Part shown: positions 33,061-44,300 of the stretch, one piece after another
How positions within the stretch are numbered: position 1 is the stretch's first letter
Layout: every line of letters starts with the position of its first letter
NCBI GenBank assembly: GCA_047495785.1
Contig: JBLDXI010000019.1
Coordinates: forward strand, 310,001-374,000
Source of the DNA: Lepidodermella squamata
Lineage: Eukaryota > Gastrotricha
DNA length: 64,000 nucleotides
Direction: 5' to 3'
Made by a program: the position numbers and the translations under genes
Notes under the pieces: generated by a model
What the model saw: the letters and a program-made list of their open reading frames with translations, nothing else
Told to the model about the DNA's origin: nothing
The model's database searches: none

Positions 33061-33216
33061 GTAGAAACAAATAGACCTTATATCTTATAATTCTTTCTCA
33101 AATCTTTGTGTTGAAGTACAAGCAGTTGGGAACTAATTTGGGAAGTGTTTCTGTGTAACATTAGTTAACATTTCAAATATTTTCAAATCACATGTTTCCT
33201 CAAACCATGTAGGAAA

Positions 33217-33359
33217 ATGCATACAGCCTTAAATAGAAGCTCAAATGGAGAATCAAACATAACTGACCACCCGCCGATCTATTTTCAAGCAGTTCCACGT
33301 GTGCATAATTTTTCAACTGCTAATGGATTTAGGCCCGTTTATCCAAGGACGGTGGATAT
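33217..33359 (+). pseudogene. 5' part of a CD225-like gene split by the large element
   Basis: The ATG opens a frame of 47 codons plus two bases that contains ITDHPPIYFQAV (PPxY) and PRVHNFSTANGF. It runs straight into the terminal repeat of the 18.7-kb element, where it would meet a stop 16 bp later. Its 3' continuation is at 52091-52655. Joined across the element and one copy of ATAT, the frame is continuous (143 + 565 bp = 708 bp, 235 residues plus stop). Confidence 0.85.
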
Positions 33360-33591
33360 CGTCGGCGCCGTGCAGTAATGTAGCTTAACCATGATATACG
33401 CACATTGGAAAATAAATTTTCTTATTTTGACGAATTTTGCCTCGAAACCGGTGTCATACTGACCGCCTTGATGCGATGAGCAAGAATATATATAATTCGA
33501 AGCACTTCGAGCGTTCAGTGCCACGTTAAAGCTGTTTGAGCGGTTTTTCAGTCGGCGTACTATTATTATTATTAGTGTGCGCATATGTATG
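33360..33591 (+). repeat. left terminal inverted repeat of the 18.7-kb element
   Basis: About 230 bp, inverted relative to 51855-52086. The outermost 75 bp are identical; inner parts carry scattered substitutions and small indels (about 90% overall). It ends in a TTATTATTATTA tract followed by GTGTGCGCATATG. Confidence 0.85.
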
Positions 33592-34001
33592 TTGTTGTGC
33601 ATGATGCGCTTATTAAAGCATGGGCGGGCAGGCGACATAACTTTTATGGAAATTCGTTGTTATTTTGCGTTGCATTGTGCGTAACAGGTAGCTCCGATAA
33701 CTACAAATTTATTGAGACTTGACGTAAAATACGAGAAGAATAATAAAATTCCCCTGAAAATGTTGTTCTCAAGTGCCTGCTATCTAAGATTTTCTTCACC
33801 GTTTATCATCGTTGACCAGAAGCCGCTCAAAGACACAACAACAACAACGCATTTAATGAATGCATGTTTTCATTAAAACACAACAAATAATTTATTTCAA
33901 TTTCTGCACAATAATAATAATAATAATATAATTGAAACCATTAAAACAAGAGGTAAAACTATATATTATATATAATACGAGGATAACACCAATACCAAAA
34001 T

Positions 34002-36615
34002 TCAAAGCCTGTCGACAAGCTCTTCTTCGTCTGCCATATCCACGTCATCGGCTGTCCATTCGTTGTCTTTATATTTTTCTCGAATCAGGGCTAGCCGATT
34101 TTCATATGCCCGGCGTTTCTCCTCTGAAGAAATGTCACATGGTAGAGCCTTGAAGTAATCAAGCATTCGCGGTGGAATAACACCATCCGCAATCCAAGAC
34201 AGCAAATCCATCTTTTTATCAAACGTGAGGTTTCGCGGCCCAGTGTACACTTTTTCAGGTTCAGCTGTCATGATAAAATAACAAATAAAATAACGAGCAG
34301 AGAAGGCAAGTTATTATTATCTACCTACCGTTATCATAACCAAATGGACCTTTATTCTTCACAGGAGTGAGGTGTACATCAAAACGTATCTTTTCGTCCT
34401 CATCCTTGTCTGTCAGCATTCGCTGGTCTGGAGTTAGCGGGCCTGTGCCATCTGTAGCTATATCGACATAGCTTTTTCTGGCCCACAGTTCATGCTCTCC
34501 GATTTTAATCTTGAACCGATAAAATTGATATTCGGTAATGCGAAATTTGCTGCTGTTTTGTAGAGTTGTCCAATAATTGGGCTTTCGGCGAAAATCAGAG
34601 AAGAAACTCCAGTCAAGTTCCACGACTTGAAATTTCTCCTTTTCATTTCCTTGTCGAGCACTTTTGATAATTTCGCGCCACTCAGCAGGGTCGGTAACGG
34701 AGCCAAATCTTCTCTGGGACTTTTCTATGCAGCTATGCATTGCGTCGACTGTCATTGTAGTGTGTCCTGAAACGCCATAAATAGTTCAAAATTGTCGGTA
34801 GTTTCCCATCGACTAAAAACATACCAGGAACTAGAAAGAGCCAATCAACAAAGCGTAGCCTTTCCTTGCCTTGTTGAACACGCTCGAAGTTGACTTTTCT
34901 GAGCGTATGATAAATTGCGTTGGGAATGAAGCTAAACAATAAAAATCTGATTAATGATACAAAAAAATCTTCATCAATAATTAAACTAACCGATTCTTTC
35001 CAGCTCCAACTGTCGAATCGGAGACAATTGTCAATTCCACAATATCGTCAGCGAGATGCTTCTTAATATAATCGTGCAGAATAGACCCAATTTCAGCGGC
35101 ACCCAGAGATCCTGAAAAGATAAAAGTTGGCCAGTTTCAAGACAAAAAGAATTATTTTTTCCAACAAATTTCTACCATTAAATTCTTCAAACAAGTAATT
35201 GAATGTGGTCCGCTCAGTGAGGTCAAAAATCGTAAAATTGGTTGTTATCAGCTTCCGCTTGTAGGGAAAAGCGCAGCAAGGAGTGCGCAATTTTGACTGA
35301 GCATCAACCTTGAATGAAACGATGTTCATAAATCAAGAATTGTCAAATTAAAGCATCACCTCAATTATTGCGCTTTTCCGTCCAGCAAAACCTGGCTGCC
35401 TTGATGCTTCCGCTCTTTCACGCCGCAAACGCCGAAATTCTCGGCTTGCGTCCTTTTCATTGAGATGCTGCTGGTGCTTGGCACGATTACGATTTTTTTG
35501 CGCATCCGTCATGTTATTCCACCGTGCGCATACCTAAGAAAATGAAATATAAAATCGAGAAAGCAGAAATTTGTGCAAAATCTTTTCATTACTTTGCACT
35601 TGTCATTTCTGGGTTGTTGGAACGAGACAGATCTGTATATTATAATAATGCAAATGATGCTTTCAGAAAACGGCGGCAAGTTGCATATATTATGCACTCA
35701 CCTGAAATGGGTACGGAATAGCGTTCGGAATGACTCAAAATTGCATCGGCGAACGCCAAGCTGAGGTGCAGACCGTATGTTAGCCACCCAGTCGCTGTAG
35801 AGACTTCCAATTGTAATGCTTGTTGATACGTAAAATCTCTTTGAAATTTTTCTTCGATAATGGCTTAGTTTTCTGTATTATATTTATGAAAAAAATAACC
35901 AATCATTTACATTTTCATAATAGAACTTGCCAGAAACTTACGCTTTTAAGCGCGGTTTCACAAAATTGATAACAGAATTTCTCGTCAACTCGTTCAAGGT
36001 ATTTCTGCCCCCTTCTTTCTTCGCACGCCGAAAGTCCGGATAAACAGTCAACTGGTCGGGACTAAGCTTGTTCTCCAAAGTGTAAGACACAAAGCGATTC
36101 GTAACATCCAAGGCAGACTCGAAAAACCTGCGACAAACAGTAATCCGCTGAATTTTTGCCGCTTTCCCTCGGAATTTCTCCGTAGCATAAATTGCAGGTA
36201 GTGTGTAGGTAATTCTACTTCGAAACTTGACAAAATCCTTTGAGACAAATCTCCCAACAAACTGACGTTGGTCAAAGATGGACCCAGTCGACCTAAACTG
36301 TTGACTCAGTTCTGCTATTTTCACGTCCGTGTATTTTTCCCAACATCGCTTTTCTTTGCAGCAGTTCAACAGCCGCTTGCCCTCGCGTTTCCGAACGACA
36401 GATAACTTTCGTTTCTTTCGCAGCTCGCCAGTATCTCGGTCTTTAGCAACAATTTCCCTCCTCACGTATGATTCTCCAGAATTTCTCATTCGCTTCTCCT
36501 CATCGACCCAAGCTGTTTTTACTCGCCGAATCGGTTTCTTTAATTTATCATTGGGAAACACGGGGATTTCCAAATCAGCGACCTTAGTCGCAGCCGATGT
36601 TGATGGAAGGCTCAT
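34002..36615 (-). CDS. transposase-like protein (large invertebrate TE family), 9 exons
   Basis: Minus-strand exons 36615-35942, 35818-35702, 35632-35593, 35533-35360, 35308-35176, 35111-34991, 34931-34825, 34766-34329 and 34264-34002 join with all phases agreeing; 688 residues. Order of motifs: a Cys-rich helical region (LLNCCKEKRCWEKYTD, about 105); PRNDKCKVCARW (CxxC, about 275); CAFPYKRKLITTNFTI (about 350); a D-containing strand VSDSTVGAGKNR (about 410, where relatives have SDxxxGQNRN); VPGHTTMTVDAMHSCIE (about 455, conserved H, D and E); a C-terminal DLLSWIADGVIPP. This order matches a family of uncharacterised transposon proteins abundant in aphids and cnidarians (I believe DUF7869-like). 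D, D and E residues suggest a DDE nuclease. No stops or frameshifts. Confidence 0.75.
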
Positions 36616-36745
36616 AATAATCAGTTAAATCGCCAATATTTTAAGGTTTTTGCTACAGCATTTGAAATAACCAAGATGTATCATTAAATGAATCGAATGA
36701 TCAAGAAATATTATGCAGATATGAGCAGAATAATTTAAAAAAATT

Positions 36746-37096
36746 CTACAAGCTATCTTCAGGTAGCTCGATTGTGTCAATTATACGCCCGTCAAGTCGG
36801 TATATGTGCAGCCGTTCCAAACCTCGCCGACTTCGGCTAATTACATTTTGGAGCCAGCGTATCACCTTCTGGAACTTGAATCCCAGAATAGCGACACCAA
36901 CAATGGCGATGACCGATAGGACAACTGAAACTATAATCAAAACGTCAGTTTTCGGCGTATCGCTAGCGTGCGTGGTGGAAGTAGTAATGGAGGTGCCTGT
37001 CGTAGAAGTCGTGTCGCAGAATACACAACTGCTGGCACTTAATTCAAGGCGGCATTTTATTACAGCATCCTCGCTAAACGGGACACAATCGGCCAT
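36746..37096 (-). CDS. short single-pass membrane protein, element family copy 1
   Basis: Single exon, 116 residues. There is no signal peptide. The N-terminal domain has spaced cysteines (CVPFSEDAVIKCRLELSASS then CVFC), a Thr-rich stalk, and one membrane segment (LIIVSVVLSVIAIVGVAILGF). A basic cytoplasmic stretch (SRSRRGLERLHIYR) and an acidic end follow. It shares the C-x(9-11)-CRL start with the genes at 37296 and 39391 and the broken copy at 38950. Likely a small surface protein encoded by the element. Confidence 0.7.
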   Translation of the reverse strand: MADCVPFSEDAVIKCRLELSASSCVFCDTTSTTGTSITTSTTHASDTPKTDVLIIVSVVLSVIAIVGVAILGFKFQKVIRWLQNVISRSRRGLERLHIYRLDGRIIDTIELPEDSL

Positions 37097-37295
37097 AATA
37101 ATAATTTTTTAATTTCTAAAAGGAAACAGGCAGGAATTTTATCGATAGATCATTTAATACCGAATGAAATAATAAAATTAACATTATATACTGCGGCAAA
37201 TAACATGGCAAGTAATATGGCAAGATTATAATATTATGGCAATACTTTATTATATGGCAAGATACAAGATACAAAGTAATAAACTAAGAATAATA

Positions 37296-37634
37296 TTATG
37301 CCGTAACTTCGGCATTCCCCTCGGCATTCCCCTCGGCCTCTTCGTTAGAGGCGAACAAGCAAAGCGGAAGGCTTTGCTCAAGCCGAGAATAACGCCTTCG
37401 ACGGCGAATATATACGACAGAAATGATAACAACGATAACAATGATAACAATGATAATGATCCCCGCTGAGATCAGACCAATTTCCAGCTTAGACAATCCC
37501 GTCTCAGCTGGAGAAGGCGGCAAGGGGTTTGAGGTTGTAACCGAGCTCGTTGTTGATGGCGGACATATGTTGCAGTCGACATGCAACAATCGACATCGCT
37601 CATAGGCTTCAGCGGACGGTGGAATGCAAGTCAT
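37296..37634 (-). CDS. short single-pass membrane protein, element family copy 2
   Basis: 112 residues. It starts MTCIPPSAEAYERCRLLHVD then CNIC, then a Ser/Thr/Pro stalk and a very hydrophobic Ile/Val segment (EIGLISAGIIIIVIIVIVV). A basic RRRRRYSRL and the C-terminal LCLFASNEEAEGNAEGNAE complete it. The LCLFASNE motif recurs in the copy at 39391. Confidence 0.7.
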   Translation of the reverse strand: MTCIPPSAEAYERCRLLHVDCNICPPSTTSSVTTSNPLPPSPAETGLSKLEIGLISAGIIIIVIIVIVVIISVVYIRRRRRYSRLEQSLPLCLFASNEEAEGNAEGNAEVTA

Positions 37635-38560
37635 TTAATAAAAATTGAACACTAAAATTTAATAAATGCAATTATTTAACACAAATTTGATTCGATTCGA
37701 TAAATTTAAATATGCAAGCAATTTCAATTTTTCGTAAATCACGATCACTCAGTCCATTCGATTTTCTAGTCCCTCGCATTCTCCAAGTGCACACTTTTCG
37801 GCCCTTACATTTTTCTATAGAAGCTATTTTTCTATAAATTCTTAAGCTCCAAATTGAGCTGGGTTCCGTCCGCTATTTCAATCTTTGAGAAGTGTATGCG
37901 TATTCACGGCCGTTGTTCTCGCATGTTATAAATCAACTGCGCGAACTTATTCCATTTTCAAAAATGCGGAAACAATTCTACCATCAAAATTGCATACAAA
38001 AGCATATCCAGACCTGTGATGCTTGTCACATGGAATCGATTTTTCGTTTAGAGAATCGAAACCTTGGCAAACTCCTGGCAAGCTGAACTACTGAACTTCT
38101 CGTAGCCGGACGAAAAGGACGAAGCTGACGCGTAATATGCAGACGCGTTTTGGACGAAGCTACTGACTGGACTACTAAAAATTCCGAAGTCCGGCCGAAG
38201 TCAGGACTTGGAATAGTCTGGCCTGGTTCTCCACATGACAGTTGTCATGAAACGCGACAGTTGTCGAAGCAGTTGAGGAATTCAAGCGGGGCTTTATAAG
38301 CGCAAAGAAAAGACGTTTTCTCCACATCAGCCGCTAATGTTTTCGCGCATCACTGGCCCCGGTGAAGAAATCTGAAAATTGGGCACAAATCCTGTAGTAT
38401 ATCGGATTGCGGAAATGTCTCCGATTGGCCATGGAAATTCCGTTTATCTAACACATCGAGTACATCTGAGTTTCTGAATTCGATTATACCGACTAATTTT
38501 TTTTTCTTTTCCAACACAATGAGGAAGACTAAATCAGACTAATACTGATACAAAAACCAA

Positions 38561-38795
38561 GCTCGCCTTTTACGGCATGTGTGACTATCAGTCAGACTTG
38601 AACAGGAACTCTCTTCTTGATTCGATGAAGCGTGGTGATTGAACCCAAGCTCGCATTTTACGCTCTCTGTGACTATCAATTTGACTAGAACAGGAACTCC
38701 CTTCTTGATTCGATGAAGCGCGGTGATTGCACCCAAGCTCGCATTTTACGCTCTGTGCGATTTTCAATTTGACTAGTAGAACAGGAACTCCCAGG
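38561..38795 (-). repeat. 88-bp tandem repeat, about 2.7 copies
   Basis: Unit starts at 38561, 38649 and 38737 share GCTCGC, then TTTTACG, GACTATCA, AACAGGAACTC and TTGATTCGATGAAGCG. Period 88 bp. The open frames across it are periodic by-products with no recognisable protein. Confidence 0.7.
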
Positions 38796-38949
38796 AGTTG
38801 AACATGACTTGAACATGAACTTCGTGATTTCATGCTCATGATTTCGATAAAAACGAGAGAGAGAGAGAGATTTCATCTCTGTTGACTCAGGTAACCAAAG
38901 TTTACAATTGCAGGGGAAGTAGCAGTGGAAGTTGAAACGACAAAAACGA

Positions 38950-39174
38950 CCAATAGATTTTTCGTCAGTTTTCGGCGTATCGGCAGCGGGTGTGGTGGGT
39001 GTTGTGGTAGAAACCAGGCTAGAAGTCAGGCTAGGCGAGGTTACTGCGCCGGACGTGGTGGAAACACCAGGCTCTGTGATGGGAGTCGCCCCATTGCAGA
39101 AATTATCACAGTTGTCTCACAATTCAAGGCGGCATTTTACCAGGTCGTCAAAACTAAATGACACGCAAGGCATT
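38950..39174 (-). pseudogene. broken copy of the element's short membrane-protein family
   Basis: The minus strand from 39174 reads MPCVSFSFDDLVKCRLEL, directly comparable with the start at 37096, but a TGA follows LEL. The same frame then continues through a Thr/Pro-rich stalk to SerAspThr-type DTPKTD before similarity ends, without a membrane segment. Fourth member of the local family, inactivated. Confidence 0.65.
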
Positions 39175-39390
39175 TGAGAATGTAATACGAGATTGGATGT
39201 AATATCTAAAAAAACGAAAATAATTCAATTATTTATGGTTTAATAATATTTATAATAATATTTCAATAATATATATCATTTTTTGCACGAATTAAGGAAC
39301 AATCAATTCTTCGAAAAATTATTGTTAAGTTACAGGCAAGTAACAGGCAAGGCCATAAAAAACTAGGTAAAAACAAAGTCGATGTTTTGA

Positions 39391-39729
39391 TCAGGCTGTT
39401 ACAGCATTCTCATCGGCAGCGCCTTGTTCGTTCGACGCGAACAAGCACAATTGAATTGTAGATTGATGATGTTGATCGATAGGGGCATAACGACGCCTGC
39501 GCCGACAAATGACGATTACAGCCCCTGTCGCGGCCACGACTGCTAACAAAAGCACTACCCCCCCGCATATTAGACCAATCAACATCGGGGTTGAAAGGCC
39601 AGGCGGCACATTGTTGGCTGGCGACGTTGTCGGGTTAAAGGCGGGGCATAGACCCGAACAATCGAGATTGAATAAACGGCAACGTTCAATCTCCTCAATC
39701 GTTGCCTCCCGACAAGTCGTTGTGGCCAT
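39391..39729 (-). CDS. short single-pass membrane protein, element family copy 3
   Basis: 112 residues from the ATG at 39729, chosen because it aligns with the starts of the two paralogues (an upstream ATG adds four residues). It has CREATIEEIERCRLFNLDC then CSGLCP-like spacing, a Pro/Thr stalk and a membrane segment (LIGLICGGVVLLLAVVAATG). A basic RRRRRYAPI and the C-terminal LCLFASNEQGAADE close it. The conserved C-terminal LCLFASNE implies a cytoplasmic partner or sorting signal. Confidence 0.7.
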   Translation of the reverse strand: MATTTCREATIEEIERCRLFNLDCSGLCPAFNPTTSPANNVPPGLSTPMLIGLICGGVVLLLAVVAATGAVIVICRRRRRYAPIDQHHQSTIQLCLFASNEQGAADENAVTA

Positions 39730-40069
39730 AAATATTCTCAAAAAATTAATCGACTAAAGTTAGAATAAATTTAAATAGCTGAAATGCACATCACACTTTT
39801 TAACGGAGTTGTTTAACGGTTTAATTGTTGGTTAATGTGCGGAAAACGGAGAAATAAACAAAGAAGCAATAAGAAATATAAGAAAACTTTTATAAAAAAT
39901 ACTTTCTAGCTTATACAATATTATTTTATTGTGAGATGAGATCGGTATAATATTTATAATATACAGTGAAAGTTGTCTAAACCGGAAGTTTTTGAGTCCA
40001 AAAGTGTGGACTTCATTCTCAACCGGTCTGGTGGTATAAACCTGACGGAGTTTGGGAGTCTGGAATTCG

Positions 40070-40118
40070 CAACCCGAGCGACCCGAGCGGCCCGAGCGCG
40101 GCCCGAGCGCGACCCGAG
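40070..40118. repeat. short CCCGAGCG microsatellite-like array
   Basis: About six imperfect CCCGAGCG/GACCCGAG units between the short membrane-protein genes and the NEMP-like gene. Possibly slippage-derived. Confidence 0.6.
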
Positions 40119-40272
40119 TCCGATTTAGACGACTTGCACTGTAGTTGTTTTCGGTTTTATAGGTAACGCAAGAACATTGAGAAAGTCCAAAGATTGCATG
40201 CAAAAAATATTGCGGGACCTTCATCATAATGGCATTATAAATCATATTCATGTGAGATTATAATAATGTTCG

Positions 40273-41825
40273 TCATTGCACATCATTTGCCTGGGCGGAC
40301 GGCTGGGCTTCCTGTCTAACTACATATAAATTAACTCCGGTTAGAAATGCCATAAATTGACGAAGATGGGTTATCCTAGCAACTACGGTTGCCATATTAG
40401 CGGTAGCAAAATTGCGCAAGGCAGTTAGCTGTTCAGCGGTATATTGTATACTTTGATACTCAAATTCTGCTTCAGAAATATAAGGAAAAGCAATGAGTCT
40501 GGTAGGCGGCGTATCTATTCTGCCTTCTCCTGCAAGACCTACAGCTACCACGCTGGGAACTTGTTCAGTCTCTACAGCTGTAGGGGCTTTAGATTTGGGG
40601 CTAGCGCCAACTATCGCATCGTCAAGACCATTCCCAACTACGGCAACTCCAGGGCCAGTCTCCACGGATTTTTTTCCAGTTATTAGGGCTAGGCTCATAT
40701 AAATTGTATTCTTTAAGCTGGAATAAACTAAAAAGGTAAAACTTGGCACGAAAAATAACGCTGTATGTTGTGGCTTGAATGAGGTTCCGTAATATATTAA
40801 AAAAAAGCCCGTTATGATCAAAACAACGTTTATCGCCATTTTCGGCCTACTCGAGACCAAAGGACCGTTTATCCAAGAAATAACAAACGCAGAGCAAGAA
40901 CACAAAAATATTAAGGCGTATAAAATATTATGTGCATTATCAATCGTATAATTTAGGTATTCAAAAGAGGCATATGATCCAGCGATAAATGACAGCAACA
41001 CATAGGCAACAGGCCTTTTAGTATTGTACAATTGTGATATAAAATAAAACGCAGCAGCTATCCCCGCTAAACTTCCGCTCATCGAACAAAAACTATAATA
41101 AGCTAGATTCGTTTCAGTTAGCCATTTCGATGCTACAACCATTAGAACACCTGTTAGCGTGACAATGAAATTATTAAAATCAAAATAACTTTCAGCCAAT
41201 TGCAGATCGACAGTCGAATTCAAGGGGCATATAGCAATGCTGTAGTAATCAAAGGCCGACACAAGCGCCGTCTCGAAGGCATCTTTATCGTCCTCGTCTG
41301 ATGCATCAAATAAGCTTGGTAGAAATAGTGACATAATCTGAAGAATGCCGGGCGAACGACGGTTTGCAGTTACTGCACAGCATCTAGCAGCGAGCTTTTC
41401 AGAGCAATCGTTGCCAGTATAAATCTCCAATTTAGCCACATCTTGTATTGATGCTGGTATTATTCGGTACTGGCATAAAGTTTTTCATTAAATATCCAAA
41501 AGGCAAACCAAAACCTTACCTTGTTTATCCAAAATAAATAATTAAGTTGCCATAATTCCGACTTAGTTAAGCACACTTGAGAAGGGATCGGCGGCGAATA
41601 GTCTGAAAAGGAAATCTGGTATGCCCCATCCTCAACGAGGGCCCACGGCGGAACACTAATTTCTTCGAAATTTTCGCAGTTGTTGGTTGTTAAACAGAAT
41701 GCCTCAGATAGAATTGCTGAGCTCCAAATTATCGTTAGAACATTAAACTCTGCGTGAAATTTGCGGTATGCCATACGATAAATAAAACTGACTAAAATGT
41801 GAGAGAAATTTAGAAAATTAAACAT
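40273..41825 (-). CDS. NEMP-like (TMEM194) nuclear envelope membrane protein
   Basis: Exons 41825-41520 and 41469-40273 (50-bp intron, phase 0); 500 residues, or 483 from the ATG at 41774 that gives a better signal peptide (FNVLTIIWSSAILSEAFC). A lumenal domain with several Cys is followed from about residue 205 by five to six membrane segments: FNNFIVTLTGVLMVVASKW, NLAYYSFCSMSGSLAGI, ILYALIFLCSCSAFVISWI, then PLVSSRPKMAINVVLIITG. The C-terminal ISEAEFEYQSIQYTAEQL then TALRNF corresponds to the EEEYxxQxxxxTxxALxxLR region of NEMP1. NEMP proteins sit in the inner nuclear membrane and are needed for fertility in animals. Presence inside a transposon is unexpected. Confidence 0.7.
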
Positions 41826-42147
41826 TTATTTCTTAGTTGTGGGTAGCTATAATTATCAAATAATAGATCACACTTGTATTTTATTATAATTGACAGTGAA
41901 TTTACATTCTTAGAAGGCGTGCAAAAAGGAAAAATGAAGATGATAACCACAAAATAATAATTAATTGGCTAGATTCGCGCACAAGAGTTAAAGGACTACT
42001 AATAAAACGCAATATTTTGCAATATCAAATATCAATATCAATTATCAATAAAAAGCCAGAGGCGGAGATTTCCTTAGGTTACCTACAACATGCTAGAGTT
42101 CCTTGCTAAAGAGTTCCTTGTTGCTGGTTAAAGTAGCAAGATCTATA
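41826..42147. other. intergenic within the element
   Basis: About 320 bp between the NEMP-like and the multi-pass gene, both on the minus strand. AT-rich; presumably promoter of the former and 3' UTR of the latter. No other feature seen. Confidence 0.4.
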
Positions 42148-43821
42148 CTATCGAAATGGCCGAAAGCGATTGATCAAAGGCTGAATAATACTTGAACGAC
42201 TTTCTTCGCTCTTAGATGACGATTCATTGTTGCCCACGTCACGTTTTTCTTCGGCAATGACACGACTGCTTTCGCTATGGACGATTCTTCTTCCAGATCG
42301 CAAGACAGACGAAGATGGATCGGAGGCTAGTCTGCTACTTGTTTCAGTAGTTTTCAAATTAACTATGGGCTCAATTTTATTAGTAGCAATAACCTCACGG
42401 TCTGAATCGTTTGTCACACCACCACCACCACCATCTTCTCTATTCATGTATTTCTCAATCATGCGCGCAACAGCCAAAAAAGATAAGATGTAAATGAGAG
42501 ATAAATACCACATCAGAGGTCGGTTAAGATATAGCTCGCTCACATATAAATAACGCAGCGATAGAGCGACAAATTGGGTTACTATGACCGTGTCATAAAT
42601 CTTTATCTCGGTTGCATAGCTTGTTACAACTAATTCCAAGGCACCGCAGACCGCCAGTAGCATTAGTTGCATTAGTAGCCTGTTTCGCATAGAATCTGAT
42701 CCCGAGTAGTAATATTGGTATAATAGATACAAAGCTACCACGATGTAGAAATAGCACTGATAGGCTGAAAAATTCGGACTTCTGATGATAAAAATTGAAA
42801 TCTAAGACAATTAAAGTCAAAATTATGATCATCGTTTGCCAGAAACGTACCTGAGCTAAAACTTCCCGGACCAGGGTGGATTTTTTCGCAAAATATTCAA
42901 GCGTGGATTGAATAGGGGTATAAGCCAGAGAAATGGCCCTGACTAAACTTGGTATCCAGTTTGTGAACATTTCTCTCACCGGAACGGAAACACTGAGATC
43001 CCATAGCGTTTGAGTAAGCCACACCTTCGAATAGCTACGCAGCATGCAGCTTGTGTCCTCAGCGAAGTCGATAAAGTAAGCTATGGATATCTGAGAATAA
43101 ATCAAATGAGCAAACTGCTCTGGAAAAATGCTTATTACATACCAATCCAGGGAGTAAGTTTCCAGTATTCTTCTCGTCAAAGGCCTTTTAATAGAAATTC
43201 ATCAAATTGAAAGATTAAGCAATTAAATAACCTTCATACAAGCCAAAATATCAGCTCCCTCTTTGCAGGCAGTTTCATAAGAGGGATTGATACATACAAG
43301 AATCCGGAAAGTGTAGGATTTCTAACAATAAAATTCACTTGAGTTAACTCATGTTCACAGAATAATTTGCTCACCAAATCATCTGCAGTGAGAGGAAATG
43401 TTTTTTTGACAACCTCCTTCATATCTTTGATGATCTGAGTCATGAAAACGAACCCAATGATGTTTAAGTCAGGTTAAAGGGCTCACCTTATCTCCACAGT
43501 CTCGTTTATCTTTGCCCGTTTTTACAGCCATAAGTTTTCCAAGATAGTAATGCCCCTCTTTAGAGAAAAACATGTTTTTTAGCGATCAATGTTCGAAAAT
43601 GAATCCAAATACTTACCCCAAATGTAAGCTACTGTCTCACACTCGGTATTTACTGGCCCGGTAAAAAACCCATCCGTCACATTTTCCCAGTCGATATCTG
43701 GCGCATCAGCAAGAGGGTTCTCCAAAACAGGAGATAGTTTCACCGTGCGTTTTTCAATTTTTCCATTGACATGAGCATAGATGGCGATAATTGTTATCAG
43801 ATAATATGTCGTAGCATTCAT
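42148..43821 (-). CDS. multi-pass membrane protein, possibly KAR5/GEX1/Brambleberry-like
   Basis: Exons 43821-43617, 43557-43487, 43434-43298, 43184-43139, 43090-42851 and 42756-42148 join in phase; 435 residues. The signal peptide (MNATTYYLITIIAIYAHVNG) is followed by a lumenal region with spaced Cys (CETVAY, RDCGDK, FCEHEL). Four hydrophobic segments from about residue 233 read CYFYIVVALYLLYQYYYSG, RNRLLMQLMLLAVCGALEL, VIVTQFVALSLRYLYV and LMWYLSLIYILSFLAV. A Gly5 linker and a Ser/Arg-rich tail follow. Signal peptide plus Cys-rich lumenal domain plus C-terminal membrane cluster resembles nuclear-fusion (karyogamy) proteins, but the similarity is weak. The 48-bp intron 43091-43138 has no stop and could be retained. 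Confidence 0.6.
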
Positions 43822-44036
43822 TTTGCAACAAGGAGTCGAAAAAATGAACGCAAGACGAAGCGCGCCAAAAGTGGATGATTGACAAAGGAAGCTTTTGTTC
43901 TGTCAAGGCCCTTATTAGAGAATAAAAATCTGGTAAAATGTAATTTTACATTCATAACTTGAAAGATTTTGATATTCATTTTGAAAGAGAAATTATAAAC
44001 TTCAAGATTAAAAAGCTTCTAAAAATGAATTGATCC

Positions 44037-44300
44037 CTCGACAAGCTCACCATCTCAGCTTTCGATTTCGTGCTGCTAGCAAGTGGAATGACTTACCGCC
44101 ATCGATAAGATCTTCCGAAAACCCGAAGATCCTCAGAGATGAACTCCTGAAAGTATTACTGAAAGCAGAATACGTGGACGATTTCGTCTACACAAAGAAG
44201 AGGTAACTCGCCACCTTACCTCGACGCGCCCATCTGCGTCCGTTGGATGGAAGACCGCCTTAGTGCGAATCCAACGTACATACATACATACATACATACA
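44037..44300 (+). mobile_element. LINE 3' end with (TACA)n tail, copy 1
   Basis: Encodes LSFRFRAASKWNDLPPSIR then a C-terminal stretch ending VYTKKR and stop, typical of the last exon-like end of APE-type LINE ORF2, then about 70 bp of 3' UTR and a TACATACA tail. The distal 150 bp are nearly identical to 49401-49570. Confidence 0.75.

Noticed and set aside
38539-38876. Cys/Ser-rich minus-strand open frames
   Set aside because: They are periodic by-products of an 88-bp tandem repeat.
40444-40702. Plus-strand open frames opposite the NEMP-like gene
   Set aside because: Antisense to a gene with clear family motifs and phase-consistent splicing.
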